Source of the DNA: Azohydromonas lata NBRC 102462
GTDB taxonomy: Bacteria; Pseudomonadota; Gammaproteobacteria; Burkholderiales; Burkholderiaceae_C
Reading direction: 5' to 3'
Assembly: GCF_001571085.1 (NCBI RefSeq)
Contig: NZ_BCTC01000055.1
Coordinates: forward strand, 1-44,053
DNA length: 44,053 nucleotides
The position numbers were made by a program, and so were the translations under genes. The first letter of the stretch is position 1. Each line of letters opens with the position of its first letter. Positions 24,129 to 32,323 of the stretch are shown here, one piece after another. The notes under the pieces were generated by a model. It saw only the letters and a list, made by a program, of their open reading frames with translations, did not search any database and was not told the origin of the DNA.

Positions 24129-25784
24129 TCAGTAGGAGGAGCGCGCCTGTGGCGCACCGTCGCGCGCACCGTCCTGCACGGCCCCGGAGGCGACGGCCTT
24201 GGGCGCCGTGGCCAAGTAGCGCTGGACGCGGCCGGCGGCGATGCGGCCCGGCAGCCCGTTGATGCCCCCACCCGGGTGGATACCGGCCCCGCCCAGGAAA
24301 AGTCCTGCCACCGGCAGCGTATCGCCGCCCAGTCCTGCGGCCGGGCGCATCAGCGACGAGCGGGTGGTGGCGGTGTCGATGTGCACCACGCAGCCGTTGT
24401 GCACGTTGAGCCGGTGGGCCAGGTCAGGCGCCGCCTCCACACGGCGGCCGATCTCAAGCGCCTTGATGCCGTGCATGTACGCGTCGGCCTGGTCGATGAC
24501 CATCTGGCCCACGCGCTGGCGAATCGCGTCCCAGCCTTCGTTGGGGTTCACGGGCATGGCCACCGGGTACAGGTAGACCACGTCCTGGCCCTCGGGTGCC
24601 TGCGACGGATCCACCGCGCTGGGCGCCGTGACCCACAGGTACGGCAGCTTGGGGACCTCGCCGCGAGCGCTGGAGCGGAAGTTCTCGAGCACGGCCTCCA
24701 CCGTGCCAACGAGCAGCACGCACTTGCGCAGGTCCACGCCGTCGGTGCGCATCGCCTGGTGCTTGCCCACCTGCACCCGGCCGCGCAGGGCCACATCCAC
24801 CTTCAGCGGCGAGGCACCATGCGCGTTGGCCGGCGCCAGTGCCATGCGGGTGAGCAGCCTGCGCTCGATGGCGCCGGGCGTGACGAGCTCGAAGGCGACC
24901 TTCGGGTGGATGGAAGCGATCACGGCGCTGGCATGCACCATGCTGCCATCGACCAGGCGCACGCCCTGCGCGCGCCCGTTGCGCGCGACGATCTCCGCCA
25001 CCGGCGAGGACACACGGATCTCGCCGCCGAGTTCCCGCAAGCGCGAGGCCAGGGCGTCGGAGATGCTCTGCATGCCGCCGATGACACGGCCCACGCCGAA
25101 ACGCTGGATGAAGCCCAGCAGTGCGAAGTAGATGCCCGTGGCCTCGTTGGTGATCGGACCGGCCGCGCCCAGCAGGCTGCACAGCGCCGACTGGGTCACA
25201 GGATGCTCGAAGCGCTCCATGATCGACGTGTAGGCCGGGGAGCCCACCAGCGCCATGATCTCGGGCTTCAGGTGCCTGTTGCGCAGCACGGCCTTGAGCG
25301 CCTCCCACTTGGCTCCCAGGTTGCGCTGCGACGGGTCCACCCGCATCATCGGAATCGCCATGTCGATGAAGGCGTTGACCAGTTGCATCAGTGCCAGGAA
25401 CTCCTTGGCATCGGACTCGGAGAAGCGGCGGAATTCGGCCGCCGTCTTCTCGATGTCGCGCCAGAACACCAGCGAGCTGCCGTCCGGATGCAGGTAGGCG
25501 TAGGCGGGCGTCATCTCCACGTGGCGGAAACCGTGGCGGTCGAGTTCGAGCTCTTGCGGCATCATGGGATGCACTCGCAACGACATCAGGTCCAGGGCGC
25601 AGGGATGCACCAGGTGCTGCGGCGCCTCCGGTATCAAGTAGCCCGAGGACGCCATGCCGCCGACCTTGTGGAAGGCCTCGATGACGACGACCTTGCGGCC
25701 TTCCGCGGCGAGGTAGCAGGCTGCGGCCAGCCCGTTGTGGCCACCGCCGACAATGGCGGTGTCGTAGATCGTGCTTGAAGGCAT
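24129..25784 (-). CDS. CrtI/CrtO-like NAD(P)/FAD-dependent oxidoreductase
   Basis: 551-residue flavoprotein of the phytoene-desaturase superfamily. The N-terminal dinucleotide motif IVGGGHNGLAAACYLAAEGRKVVVIE binds FAD, followed by GGMASSGYLIPEAPQHLVHPCA. The C-terminal segment GLFLGGAGIHPGGGINGLPGRIAA completes the FAD site. Family members desaturate, isomerise or ketolate isoprenoids and other hydrophobic molecules; many relatives near catabolic genes are uncharacterised dehydrogenases. The ATG has AAGGA five bases upstream. It lies 33 bp after the TetR gene and before the frameshifted SnoaL copy C. A desaturation of a cyclic or isoprenoid substrate is plausible. The exact chemistry is unknown. 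Confidence 0.87.
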   Translation of the reverse strand: MPSSTIYDTAIVGGGHNGLAAACYLAAEGRKVVVIEAFHKVGGMASSGYLIPEAPQHLVHPCALDLMSLRVHPMMPQELELDRHGFRHVEMTPAYAYLHPDGSSLVFWRDIEKTAAEFRRFSESDAKEFLALMQLVNAFIDMAIPMMRVDPSQRNLGAKWEALKAVLRNRHLKPEIMALVGSPAYTSIMERFEHPVTQSALCSLLGAAGPITNEATGIYFALLGFIQRFGVGRVIGGMQSISDALASRLRELGGEIRVSSPVAEIVARNGRAQGVRLVDGSMVHASAVIASIHPKVAFELVTPGAIERRLLTRMALAPANAHGASPLKVDVALRGRVQVGKHQAMRTDGVDLRKCVLLVGTVEAVLENFRSSARGEVPKLPYLWVTAPSAVDPSQAPEGQDVVYLYPVAMPVNPNEGWDAIRQRVGQMVIDQADAYMHGIKALEIGRRVEAAPDLAHRLNVHNGCVVHIDTATTRSSLMRPAAGLGGDTLPVAGLFLGGAGIHPGGGINGLPGRIAAGRVQRYLATAPKAVASGAVQDGARDGAPQARSSY

Positions 25785-25817
25785 ACGTTTCCTTGCGAGG
25801 ATGCGGCGAATTGAAAT

Positions 25818-26567
25818 TCAGGCCGGGCTCACCGGCTTCCACCAGGACAGCGTGGTCGACTCGTCAACCAGCCGCTGCCACGCCTGGCTCACAGCACGGT
25901 CTGCGGCCAGCGGCGAGACGCCCAGGCCGCGCAGCACCATGCCTGCAAGTTCCCGGATGTAGCCACCGTCGAGCGTGCGCGTGCGCACGATGCGTCGTGC
26001 ACCTTCGACAGTGGTGCCCACGACCAGGTCCATGGCGGCCTGTATCGAGTCGAAGGTCACCGCACCATGCAAGCGCCCCTCGTGCAGGCTCATCGCGACC
26101 AGGCTGGCACGAGGCTCATCACTGGCCAGGAACTCGATGAAGTCCACGCGCGCGATGAAGGCGCCGTGGCGGGGCTCCATCGCGGCGCGCACCAGCGCCA
26201 TGAGCGGGCCCAGGGCCATGCGTGCGGCGCCATCCTGCAACGACGCGGTCAGGCGTCCATAGGTCTGCAGCATCTCGCGGGCCATGCGCCGGCCTATCTC
26301 GGCAAAGACCTCGTCGATGGCCTCGAAATGCTTGTAGAAGCTGCCGCGAGAGACCTCGGCGATGCGGATCACGTCGTCGACCACCGGGTGGTGGCCGGGC
26401 TCGCACTCGAGATACGCCGCCATGGTGGCCTCGATCAGGCGCTCGCGCATGCGCTCGCGCTTGATCTCGGCGACGCGCACGCGGTGGTCCTGAGCAGGCG
26501 ATGCATCGGCGTTGGTGTGCCCTTGTGGCAGCGGCTCGCCTGCGGCCGCGACGGCTTGCTTTCTCAT
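25818..26567 (-). CDS. TetR-family transcriptional regulator
   Basis: 249-residue regulator. The N-terminal helix-turn-helix lies at about residues 40-87 (RERLIEATMAAYLECEPGHHPVVDDVIRIAEVSRGSFYKHFEAIDEVF), with the typical turn-recognition helix VSRGSFYKHF. The long ligand-binding domain is variable, as in the family. A 35-residue unstructured N-terminal tail precedes the DNA-binding domain. Its ATG overlaps the monooxygenase stop (ATGA), so it is co-transcribed with and probably controls its own operon. It is the only DNA-binding regulator in 15-44 kb besides the MarR-like domain of the flavin reductase, and is the best candidate to bind the shared sites at 27811, 28661, 29016, 42509 and 43949. 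The inducer is likely the substrate or its CoA ester. Confidence 0.92.
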   Translation of the reverse strand: MRKQAVAAAGEPLPQGHTNADASPAQDHRVRVAEIKRERMRERLIEATMAAYLECEPGHHPVVDDVIRIAEVSRGSFYKHFEAIDEVFAEIGRRMAREMLQTYGRLTASLQDGAARMALGPLMALVRAAMEPRHGAFIARVDFIEFLASDEPRASLVAMSLHEGRLHGAVTFDSIQAAMDLVVGTTVEGARRIVRTRTLDGGYIRELAGMVLRGLGVSPLAADRAVSQAWQRLVDESTTLSWWKPVSPA

Positions 26568-27796
26568 GCCGGCTCCCCGATGTCGGCCAGCAGTGCCAGA
26601 TTCGACGGCTGCCCCAGCAGCGCGCGGCCATAGAGCTCACTGCCCAGCATCGCGTTGAGCGCGGTGTGGCGGCTGCCCAGGCTCAAGTCACGCCACAGGC
26701 GCTGCAGCGCGCTGGAGGTGGCAAAGGCTCCCGGGCCGGCGATGTCCATGAGCCGATCAGCCGCTCGGCGCAGCTGCCGCATCGCGTAGCCGCAGTCGGC
26801 CTGGATGCGTGCCTTTTCCCGGCCGGACAGCGGACGCAGCTGCGCGGTGTCGTCAATCATCGCCACCGCGCGACGGACGTGCAGCCAGGCGGAGTCAACT
26901 TCCAGCGCCGCCTCGCCAAGCTGCCCCACCAGCGTCTGGGAATCGGCCTGGGTCGGGTAGTTCCAGCCCACCGTCGTGCGCCGCGGCAGGTTGGCCTTGA
27001 CCTGTTCGAGCAACTCCTCGGCCGCTCCGAGCATGGGCGAAAGCACTCCCAGCGGGAACAACGGCTCGACCGGCCAGCGGTCACGCGGCTCCAGCGCCGA
27101 GGCTGGTGCGCCGGCCGCTGCTGCGCGCAGCTGCGAGAAGCGCAGCACCATCACGTTTGGCACAAAAGTGTCCCTGGCCTGTACCGTGTGGCTGCCCGAA
27201 GCCGCCAGCCCGGCGACATGCCAGGTGTCCAGCACGGACACGGTGGCATCGGCATGCGGCCCGTGCGGCAGGGGCAGGAAGGCGAAGCCGGCATCCACCA
27301 CACTGCCCGCGTCGTCAAGGATGCGCACGCCATTGAGTGCCCACGCCGCGTGCATGCAACCAGAGGCGTAGCCCCAGTTGCCGTTGACGATGTAACCGTC
27401 TTTGTCAGGCCGGGCGGTACCGGCTTGACCCGCCACGCTGCACACCAGTTCGTCTCCACGGCTGAACACGCGCTGGCCCACTGCCGGCGGCATAGAGGCG
27501 GCCGAGGCGGTGACCCCCGAAAGCAGCCCGAACGCCCAGGCCGTGCCCGGGCAGCCACGGGCCAGCGCGGCCACCGTCTCCACATGTGTGATGAGCTTGT
27601 GGCCAGTGCCCCCTGCGCGACGCGGGAACATCATCCCCAGCAGGCCTGCCTCGCGCAGCGCCGCAATGGCTCCATCCGTGGGGCGGCGCAACGCCTGGGC
27701 CTCCTCGGCGTACCGTGCCAGCAACGGTGCCAGGGACTTGGCCACCGCCACGGGATCGGCAGGCACTTCAGGGGCGGCAAGAAGAGTGCGGCTCAT
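26564..27796 (-). CDS. Group D flavin-dependent monooxygenase (acyl-CoA-dehydrogenase fold, HsaA/HpaB-like)
   Basis: 410-residue protein with the acyl-CoA dehydrogenase fold. The N-terminal LREAGLLGMMFPRRAGGTG, the middle beta domain DGYIVNGNWGYASGC (flavin/substrate region) and the C-terminal four-helix region (GYAMRQLRRAADRLMDIAG...LQRLWRDLSLGSRH) match two-component monooxygenases such as HsaA and the p-hydroxyphenylacetate hydroxylase C2 component. LQRLWRDLS..SRH is typical of this branch and no acyl-CoA dehydrogenase catalytic Glu is obvious. Reduced flavin would come from the reductase at 17848-18852. It is first in the 12.5 kb operon and has a putative operator 15-39 bp upstream of its ATG. 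It probably hydroxylates an aromatic ring or a phenol-like intermediate. A true acyl-CoA dehydrogenase is the less likely alternative. Confidence 0.85.
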   Translation of the reverse strand: MSRTLLAAPEVPADPVAVAKSLAPLLARYAEEAQALRRPTDGAIAALREAGLLGMMFPRRAGGTGHKLITHVETVAALARGCPGTAWAFGLLSGVTASAASMPPAVGQRVFSRGDELVCSVAGQAGTARPDKDGYIVNGNWGYASGCMHAAWALNGVRILDDAGSVVDAGFAFLPLPHGPHADATVSVLDTWHVAGLAASGSHTVQARDTFVPNVMVLRFSQLRAAAAGAPASALEPRDRWPVEPLFPLGVLSPMLGAAEELLEQVKANLPRRTTVGWNYPTQADSQTLVGQLGEAALEVDSAWLHVRRAVAMIDDTAQLRPLSGREKARIQADCGYAMRQLRRAADRLMDIAGPGAFATSSALQRLWRDLSLGSRHTALNAMLGSELYGRALLGQPSNLALLADIGEPA

Positions 27797-27810
27797 GACG
27801 GACTTGAAAA

Positions 27811-27835
27811 TGAACAGATGCGTGCAGTATGTTCA
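27811..27835. promoter_or_regulatory. Putative TetR operator 1 (TGAACA-N13-TGTTCA)
   Basis: Perfect 6-bp inverted repeat TGAACA / TGTTCA separated by 13 bases, 15-39 bp upstream of the monooxygenase ATG. The flanking bases extend the symmetry by one pair (ATGAACA...TGTTCAT). Its position would block transcription of the operon that contains the TetR gene itself. Similar spacing recurs at four other upstream regions in this window. Confidence 0.65.
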
Positions 27836-28172
27836 TCTTTCGTCATGGTGACACTGGTGTTTACTCTGAGAGTCGCATGCGTTCCCAGGGTCACTAAAAC
27901 GCAGCAGGCTCATGCCAAAGCGCGAATGGCAGGGTCGATTGCAGGCGAGATGGCCAGTCAGTCCGGGCTGGCCTGTCGAGCACAGCGGCGCCAGAGCAGG
28001 TATGAGGAGGGAGTCCTTCGCCCGCACACGCTGCAAACTGCAAATTGCACGCCGCGCTGCCGCGCAGCGTGGTGCCGCGCATGGCACAAGGACCTTGGGA
28101 TATGCGGGCTGGGGCCGTGCGGCCGGGAAGCGAGGCCCGACAAAGCATGTGCCGGAACTCGTGAAGCGCGAA
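27836..28172. other. Intergenic stretch between two minus-strand units
   Basis: No gene is recognised between the monooxygenase operator and the ferredoxin stop. It contains a small perfect hairpin (CGCTGC / GCAGCG at 28055-28069), about 100 bp after the ferredoxin stop, without a T-tract, and a short run of ctgcaaa-like repeats near 28031-28047. It should hold the promoter of the 12.5 kb operon; no convincing -35/-10 pair was found. Confidence 0.45.
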
Positions 28173-28496
28173 TCAGGCCTGCGCGGCGGGCAGGCGCACG
28201 ACGATACCGTCAAGTTCCGCGCTCATCGTGAGGCAGCACGAAAGACGGCTGCCCGGCTGGCGTGGCTCCGCGGTGCAGTCAAGCAAGGCGTCTTCCATGT
28301 CTTCCGCCGGGGGCAATTTGGATGTCCAGGCTTCATCCACATAGACATGGCAGGTGGCGCACTGGCAGGCGCCGCCGCAGTCGGCGTTGATGCCGGGAAG
28401 GCCGCCCATGAGGGCGGCCTGCATGACGCTCACACCGGCATCGGCCTGGAGTTCGGTGCGGCTGCCATCGGCAGCGACATAGTGGATGTGGGGCAT
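28173..28496 (-). CDS. [2Fe-2S] ferredoxin, putidaredoxin/adrenodoxin type
   Basis: 107-residue ferredoxin. The cluster ligands are Cys40, Cys46 and Cys49 in DCGGACQCATCHVYV (C-x5-C-x2-C) and Cys87 in SRLSCCLTM, matching putidaredoxin spacing. The C-terminal SAELDGIVVRLP also fits putidaredoxin, where this region docks onto the P450. Two additional cysteines (44 and 88) are present. It is a cytosolic one-electron carrier, most likely between the reductase at 39385-40623 and the P450 at 20294-21574. It is a single-gene unit with a putative promoter and operator about 150-190 bp upstream. Known role of this group: electron transfer to class I bacterial P450s. Confidence 0.93.
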   Translation of the reverse strand: MPHIHYVAADGSRTELQADAGVSVMQAALMGGLPGINADCGGACQCATCHVYVDEAWTSKLPPAEDMEDALLDCTAEPRQPGSRLSCCLTMSAELDGIVVRLPAAQA

Positions 28497-28644
28497 GGCG
28501 TTTCCTTGCTAGCAGCTCAAAGTCGGGTTGGGTCGGCGGACGGGCCTTGTGACGAGAGAGCCACGGCCGCGGTCATGGAAGCGCGCTACGCGCATGGCCA
28601 GGGCGGGTACGAATGGACATGCGGCGAAATCGCTGTGCGTATCG

Positions 28645-28674
28645 ATGATAGAACAAAATGTGAACAGATTCCAA
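28645..28674 (-). promoter_or_regulatory. Predicted sigma-70-like promoter for the ferredoxin
   Basis: On the minus strand TTGGAA (28674-28669) is followed after 18 bases by TATCAT (28650-28645). This is a fair sigma-70 match and the -35 box lies inside operator 2. The leader to the ferredoxin ATG would be about 140 bases. Confidence 0.4.
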
Positions 28675-28685
28675 GAATCTGTTTA
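28661..28685. promoter_or_regulatory. Putative TetR operator 2 (TGAACA-N13-TGTTTA)
   Basis: This copy is the most symmetrical: AACAGATTC and GAATCTGTT form a perfect 9-bp inverted repeat with a 3-base centre. It overlaps the predicted -35 box of the ferredoxin promoter, where a bound repressor would block RNA polymerase. Confidence 0.68.
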
Positions 28686-28986
28686 TTAATACAGGAGGTC
28701 GTCGGAGTGGACCGGACTCGCCTGATGGGGTTGTTGCCAACTGGCACCTGCCCTCACTCTGCAGCACGACGCCAAGGCTCTTGCCGACCTGCAGGAATGG
28801 CGCCCTCACCAGAATCCGGCGCTACCCAGCTGTGCGCCGTATTGCATCGCCGGCTCAGAGAGCCTGCTGAACAGCTCCGTGCCTGCGCGCTCGCTTGCAA
28901 CAGGCTTGCCTGCCTGGGGCAAACCCGGGTTGCATTGCCAAGCAAATGGGCTCCTTCCTGGTAGCAGCAGCCAGGCAAACACAAGG

Positions 28987-29015
28987 TTGCAAGGCAGACG
29001 TTGCGGAGTTTTATA
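28987..29015 (+). promoter_or_regulatory. Predicted sigma-70-like promoter for the DUF1302 operon
   Basis: TTGCAA (28987-28992), a 17-base spacer and TTTATA (29010-29015) form a fair promoter in the plus direction. Operator 3 begins at the next base, so it would cover the transcription start. The leader to the DUF1302 ATG would be about 170 bases. Confidence 0.42.
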
Positions 29016-29040
29016 GGTACAAACTCTGAGCATCTGTTCA
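29016..29040. promoter_or_regulatory. Putative TetR operator 3 (reverse: TGAACA-N13-TGTACC)
   Basis: Read on the minus strand it shares the first ten bases TGAACAGATG with operator 1 and keeps the 13-base spacer to TGTACC. It sits directly downstream of the predicted -10 box of the DUF1302 operon, a typical repressor position. Confidence 0.6.
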
Positions 29041-29058
29041 AATTCTATTCTTAGAATT
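29041..29058. repeat. Palindrome next to operator 3
   Basis: AATTCTA and TAGAATT form a perfect 7-bp inverted repeat with a 4-base centre directly after operator 3. It may be a second protein site or a leader hairpin of the DUF1302 operon transcript. Confidence 0.4.
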
Positions 29059-29196
29059 CCCATCGCAATGCAGAATTGCGGCAGTCGCCGGGCCCAGGGG
29101 CCTTGATCCTGCGCACATGCATCGCAGCCCTTCCTGGCCTCAGATGGCCGGGCTGTCGTACCCGACAAAGTTAACCAGGCGATGGAGACAAGGCAC

Positions 29197-30912
29197 ATGA
29201 AAAAGTTCACGCGGACCAAGAGGGATGAGCGCCGGCTGCGTGCTGTGGCCGCAGTGCTGGCGGTCTGGGGCACCCACGCCTCGGCAATGGAGTTGGACTT
29301 CGGCAATCCGGACCTGAAGGCCCGGTGGGACAACACCGTGCGCTACAACCTTGGCACCCGCATGGAGAAGCAGGATCCGCGGATCCTGGCCAGCGCGCCC
29401 TACGACGAGTCGGACGCCAAGTTCGGCAAGCACGACATCGTCACCAACCGCCTTGACCTGCTCAGCGAATTCGACCTCAACTACAAGGGTCAGTTCGGCG
29501 CACGTATCAGCGCCACCGCTTGGTACGACGATGCCTATTCCGACCGCACGGTGACGTCGCCCGCCGGTGGCGTGACCAGCTACTTCAACAATACCTACAA
29601 CAACCACGTCAAGCGCTACATCAACGGACCCTCGGGCGAGTTGCTGGATGCCTTCGTCTGGACCAACTTCAACGTGGGCGAGGTGCCCGTCAACGTGAAG
29701 CTGGGGCGGCACTCCCTCGTGTGGGGCGAGGGCCTGCTCATCGGTGCCCATGCGATCTCGTATTCCCAGGCACCGCTGGATGGTCAGAAGGCGGTGGCCA
29801 GCCCCGGCATCGAGACCAAGGAACTGTTCCTGCCGCTGAACCAGGTCTCGTTCAAGGTGCAGGCCACCAGCGACTTGACGCTTGCAGGCCAGTACTTTTT
29901 CGAGTGGGAGGAAACCCGTGCTCCCAACGGGGGCACCTACCTGTCGGGATCCGACACCTCGCCCAACGTCGACCGCCTGAGCATCGTGGGGCCGAATGCG
30001 GCCTTCCCCAACGGCATCGCCGCCACCAACGCCGAGGCGCGCAAGCCTCGGCAGCGCGGCAACTGGGGCCTGAGCGCGCGCATGAACGTCGAGCCCATCA
30101 ATTCGACGATCGGCCTGTACTACCGGGAGTTCGACGACTACAACCCGGAGAACGGCATCCAGTTCCGAAGCTTCGCCGGACCGTTGCCGGCGACCTTCCG
30201 CTTCGTCTACCCGCAGAACACCAAGCTGATCGGCCTGAGCCTGGCGCGTCCGATCGGCCCGGTGAGCTTCGGCGCGGATCTCTCGTACCGCAAGAACGCT
30301 GCGCTCAACACCGTCGGCAGCTACGCGGCCCCGACCCTGGACACCGGCGCGCGCGGCAACACCTGGCATGCCGTGGCCAACGGCACGTACCTGCTGCCCA
30401 AGACCGCGTTGTTCGAAACCGGCAGCGTGGCGGCCGAGATTGCCTACAGCCGCCTGGACAAGGTCACGACCAACGAGCAGTTGTACAAGGGCGTGGGCTA
30501 TGCCGGCTGCGTGCGCACGGGCACCGGCTCGGGCGGCGTGCCGGCAGTGCCCGGCGACGAGTCCGACGCGTGCTCGAGCCGCAATTTCTGGCAGGTCGCG
30601 TTCAACTTCACGCCGCAGTACCTGGGCATCCTGCCGTCGTGGGACCTGTCGGTGCCCATTACCGTCAACTACGGCATCAAGGGCGTGGCGCCCTCCGGCA
30701 GCGGCGGCTTCGAGAAGCTGTTGACCTGGTCGATCGGCGCCAACATGACGTATCAGTCCAAGCACGAATTCTCACTGCGGTACGCCGACATCAGCGCGCC
30801 GCGCAAGTACAACGCCGCAGGAACCGCGCTCATCGGCGGGGGCGCATCGGGAGGCAGCATCGGCGCAACCGACCGCGGCTGGCTCGTCTTTACCTACCGC
30901 ACCGCGTTCTGA
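29197..30912 (+). CDS. DUF1302 family outer-membrane protein
   Basis: 571-residue protein with a signal peptide in the first 33 residues (KKFTRTKRDERRLRAVAAV..., cleavage near THASA) and a long beta-rich barrel-like body that ends in TYRTAF with the C-terminal Phe of outer-membrane proteins. LKARWDNTVRYNLGTRM and NVKLGRHSLVWGEG are typical DUF1302 landmarks. The family is thought to form outer-membrane channels for hydrophobic compounds, mostly because it travels with DUF1329 and RND genes. The ATG at 29197 has GGAG nine bases upstream. First gene of an eight-gene plus-strand operon, with operator 3 about 160 bp upstream. Likely role is uptake of the pathway's hydrophobic substrate. Confidence 0.9.
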   Translation: MKKFTRTKRDERRLRAVAAVLAVWGTHASAMELDFGNPDLKARWDNTVRYNLGTRMEKQDPRILASAPYDESDAKFGKHDIVTNRLDLLSEFDLNYKGQFGARISATAWYDDAYSDRTVTSPAGGVTSYFNNTYNNHVKRYINGPSGELLDAFVWTNFNVGEVPVNVKLGRHSLVWGEGLLIGAHAISYSQAPLDGQKAVASPGIETKELFLPLNQVSFKVQATSDLTLAGQYFFEWEETRAPNGGTYLSGSDTSPNVDRLSIVGPNAAFPNGIAATNAEARKPRQRGNWGLSARMNVEPINSTIGLYYREFDDYNPENGIQFRSFAGPLPATFRFVYPQNTKLIGLSLARPIGPVSFGADLSYRKNAALNTVGSYAAPTLDTGARGNTWHAVANGTYLLPKTALFETGSVAAEIAYSRLDKVTTNEQLYKGVGYAGCVRTGTGSGGVPAVPGDESDACSSRNFWQVAFNFTPQYLGILPSWDLSVPITVNYGIKGVAPSGSGGFEKLLTWSIGANMTYQSKHEFSLRYADISAPRKYNAAGTALIGGGASGGSIGATDRGWLVFTYRTAF

Positions 30913-30935
30913 ACCCAGATTACGGAGACCGACAC

Positions 30936-32303
30936 ATGAACCTGCAGAAAACCCTGGGCGCCGTGGCGCTCGCAGCCCTGGCGGCACCCGCGCTGGCCGC
31001 AGTCTCGGCGGACGAGGCCAAACAGCTGGGCAACACGCTGACCGAGTTCGGCGCAACCAAGGCCGGCAACGCCGACGGCTCCATCCCGGCCTACACCGGT
31101 GGCGTCACCACGGCGCCGGCGGGCTTCAAGCCCGGCACCGGCAAGTGGGTCGACCCGTTCAAGGACGACAAGCCCCTGTTCCGGATCGACTCGAAGAACT
31201 GGGAAAAGTACGCCGACAAGCTCAGCGACGGCCAGAAGCACCTGCTCAAGAACAATCCCGAGTACTACCTCGACATCTATCCGAGCCGCCGCTCTGCGGC
31301 CTATCCGGAGAAGATGCTCAAGGCCACGGTGCGCAATGCGACCAGCTGCAAGACGCTGCGCGACGGCATCGCCGTCGATACGGCCTGCCGCGGCGGCCTG
31401 CCGTTCCCCATCCCCAAGAACGGCCTGGAGGCGATGTGGAACCAGATCCTGCACTACCAGGGCGACACCGCGATCACGACCTCGGCGTCGCGCTCCTGGG
31501 TCGTTGACACGTCGGGCAAGCCGACCATGACGTCCGAGCAGAGCACCTACACCGACCCGGTGTGGTACCAGGCCGACCTGACCGACCGCGATCCCAACAT
31601 GGCGTGGCGCGTGTTCTCGGTGACCAAGCAACCGGCCCGCCTGGCCGGCGCCGCCACCGGCCTCACTGACTTCATCGACCCGGTGGCCACGCCGCGCAAG
31701 GCCTGGAGCTACACGCCGGGGCAACGCCGCGTGCGCCAGTCGCCCGAGTTCTCCTACGACACCCCGGTGGCCAGCCAGGGCGGCCTCACGCTGTTCGATG
31801 AGCTGTTCATCGTTTCGGGCAAGCTCGACCGCTTCGACTACAAGCTCGCGGGCAAGAAGGAGATGTACATCCCCTACAACGAGTACAAGGGCTCGTTCGA
31901 ATGCCCTACGGTCGAGATGGCGCTCAAGCCGAAGTACGCCAATCCGGACTGCCACCGCTGGGAACTGCACCGCGTCTGGGTCGTCGAGGCGACCCTCAAG
32001 TCCGGCATGCGCCACGCGTACTCCAAGCGCAACTACTACCTGGACGAGGACATGACCGGCGCCGGCCTGTACGACGCATTCGACCAGAACGGCCAGCTCT
32101 ACCGCTCCATCTTCAACGGCATGGTCCAGCTGTACGACCACAAGCTGCCCTGGGCGGTGCGCAACGTCATCTTCGACTTCAACAAGAACATGTACGGCTA
32201 CTTCAACGACGTGAACGTGGGCGGACACACGATCGCGGCGAAGGCAGCGCCCGAGCGTGAGCTCAACCCCGAGTCGATCGTGACGCGCGAGACGGCGCGC
32301 TGA
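30936..32303 (+). CDS. DUF1329 family periplasmic/outer-membrane-associated protein
   Basis: 455-residue protein with a signal peptide (MNLQKTLGAVALAALAAPALA, cleavage after ALA). The mature region starts VSADEAKQLGNTLTEFGATKAGNADGSIPAYTGGV, the hallmark of DUF1329, whose fold is related to LolA/LolB-type lipoprotein carriers. LTLFDELFIVSGKLDRFDYKLAGKKEMYIPYNEYKG and DCHRWELHRVWVVEATLKSGMRHAYSKRNYYLDED are further family segments. The ATG is preceded by GGAG eight bases upstream, and the gene follows DUF1302 by 23 bp. A periplasmic carrier that hands a lipophilic molecule between the outer-membrane channel and the RND protein is the most natural reading. It is not experimentally settled for the family. 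Confidence 0.92.
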   Translation: MNLQKTLGAVALAALAAPALAAVSADEAKQLGNTLTEFGATKAGNADGSIPAYTGGVTTAPAGFKPGTGKWVDPFKDDKPLFRIDSKNWEKYADKLSDGQKHLLKNNPEYYLDIYPSRRSAAYPEKMLKATVRNATSCKTLRDGIAVDTACRGGLPFPIPKNGLEAMWNQILHYQGDTAITTSASRSWVVDTSGKPTMTSEQSTYTDPVWYQADLTDRDPNMAWRVFSVTKQPARLAGAATGLTDFIDPVATPRKAWSYTPGQRRVRQSPEFSYDTPVASQGGLTLFDELFIVSGKLDRFDYKLAGKKEMYIPYNEYKGSFECPTVEMALKPKYANPDCHRWELHRVWVVEATLKSGMRHAYSKRNYYLDEDMTGAGLYDAFDQNGQLYRSIFNGMVQLYDHKLPWAVRNVIFDFNKNMYGYFNDVNVGGHTIAAKAAPERELNPESIVTRETAR

Positions 32304-32323
32304 CAGAAAACAGTCTCTGCACA

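Larger units (their letters stand above)
28497..29196. other. 700-bp divergent intergenic region, locally AT-rich
   Basis: No gene is recognised here. The region separates the ferredoxin (minus) from the DUF1302 operon (plus) and contains two copies of the shared operator-like pattern (28661-28685 and 29016-29040), candidate promoters for both directions, and a palindrome at 29041-29058. AT-rich patches near 28650-28690 and 29010-29060 stand out against the GC-rich background, as expected for promoters. Confidence 0.6.

Noticed and set aside
26564-27796. Ordinary acyl-CoA dehydrogenase
   Set aside because: The fold matches, but the C-terminal region and the lack of an evident catalytic Glu fit group D flavin monooxygenases better, and a dedicated flavin reductase lies in the same operon.
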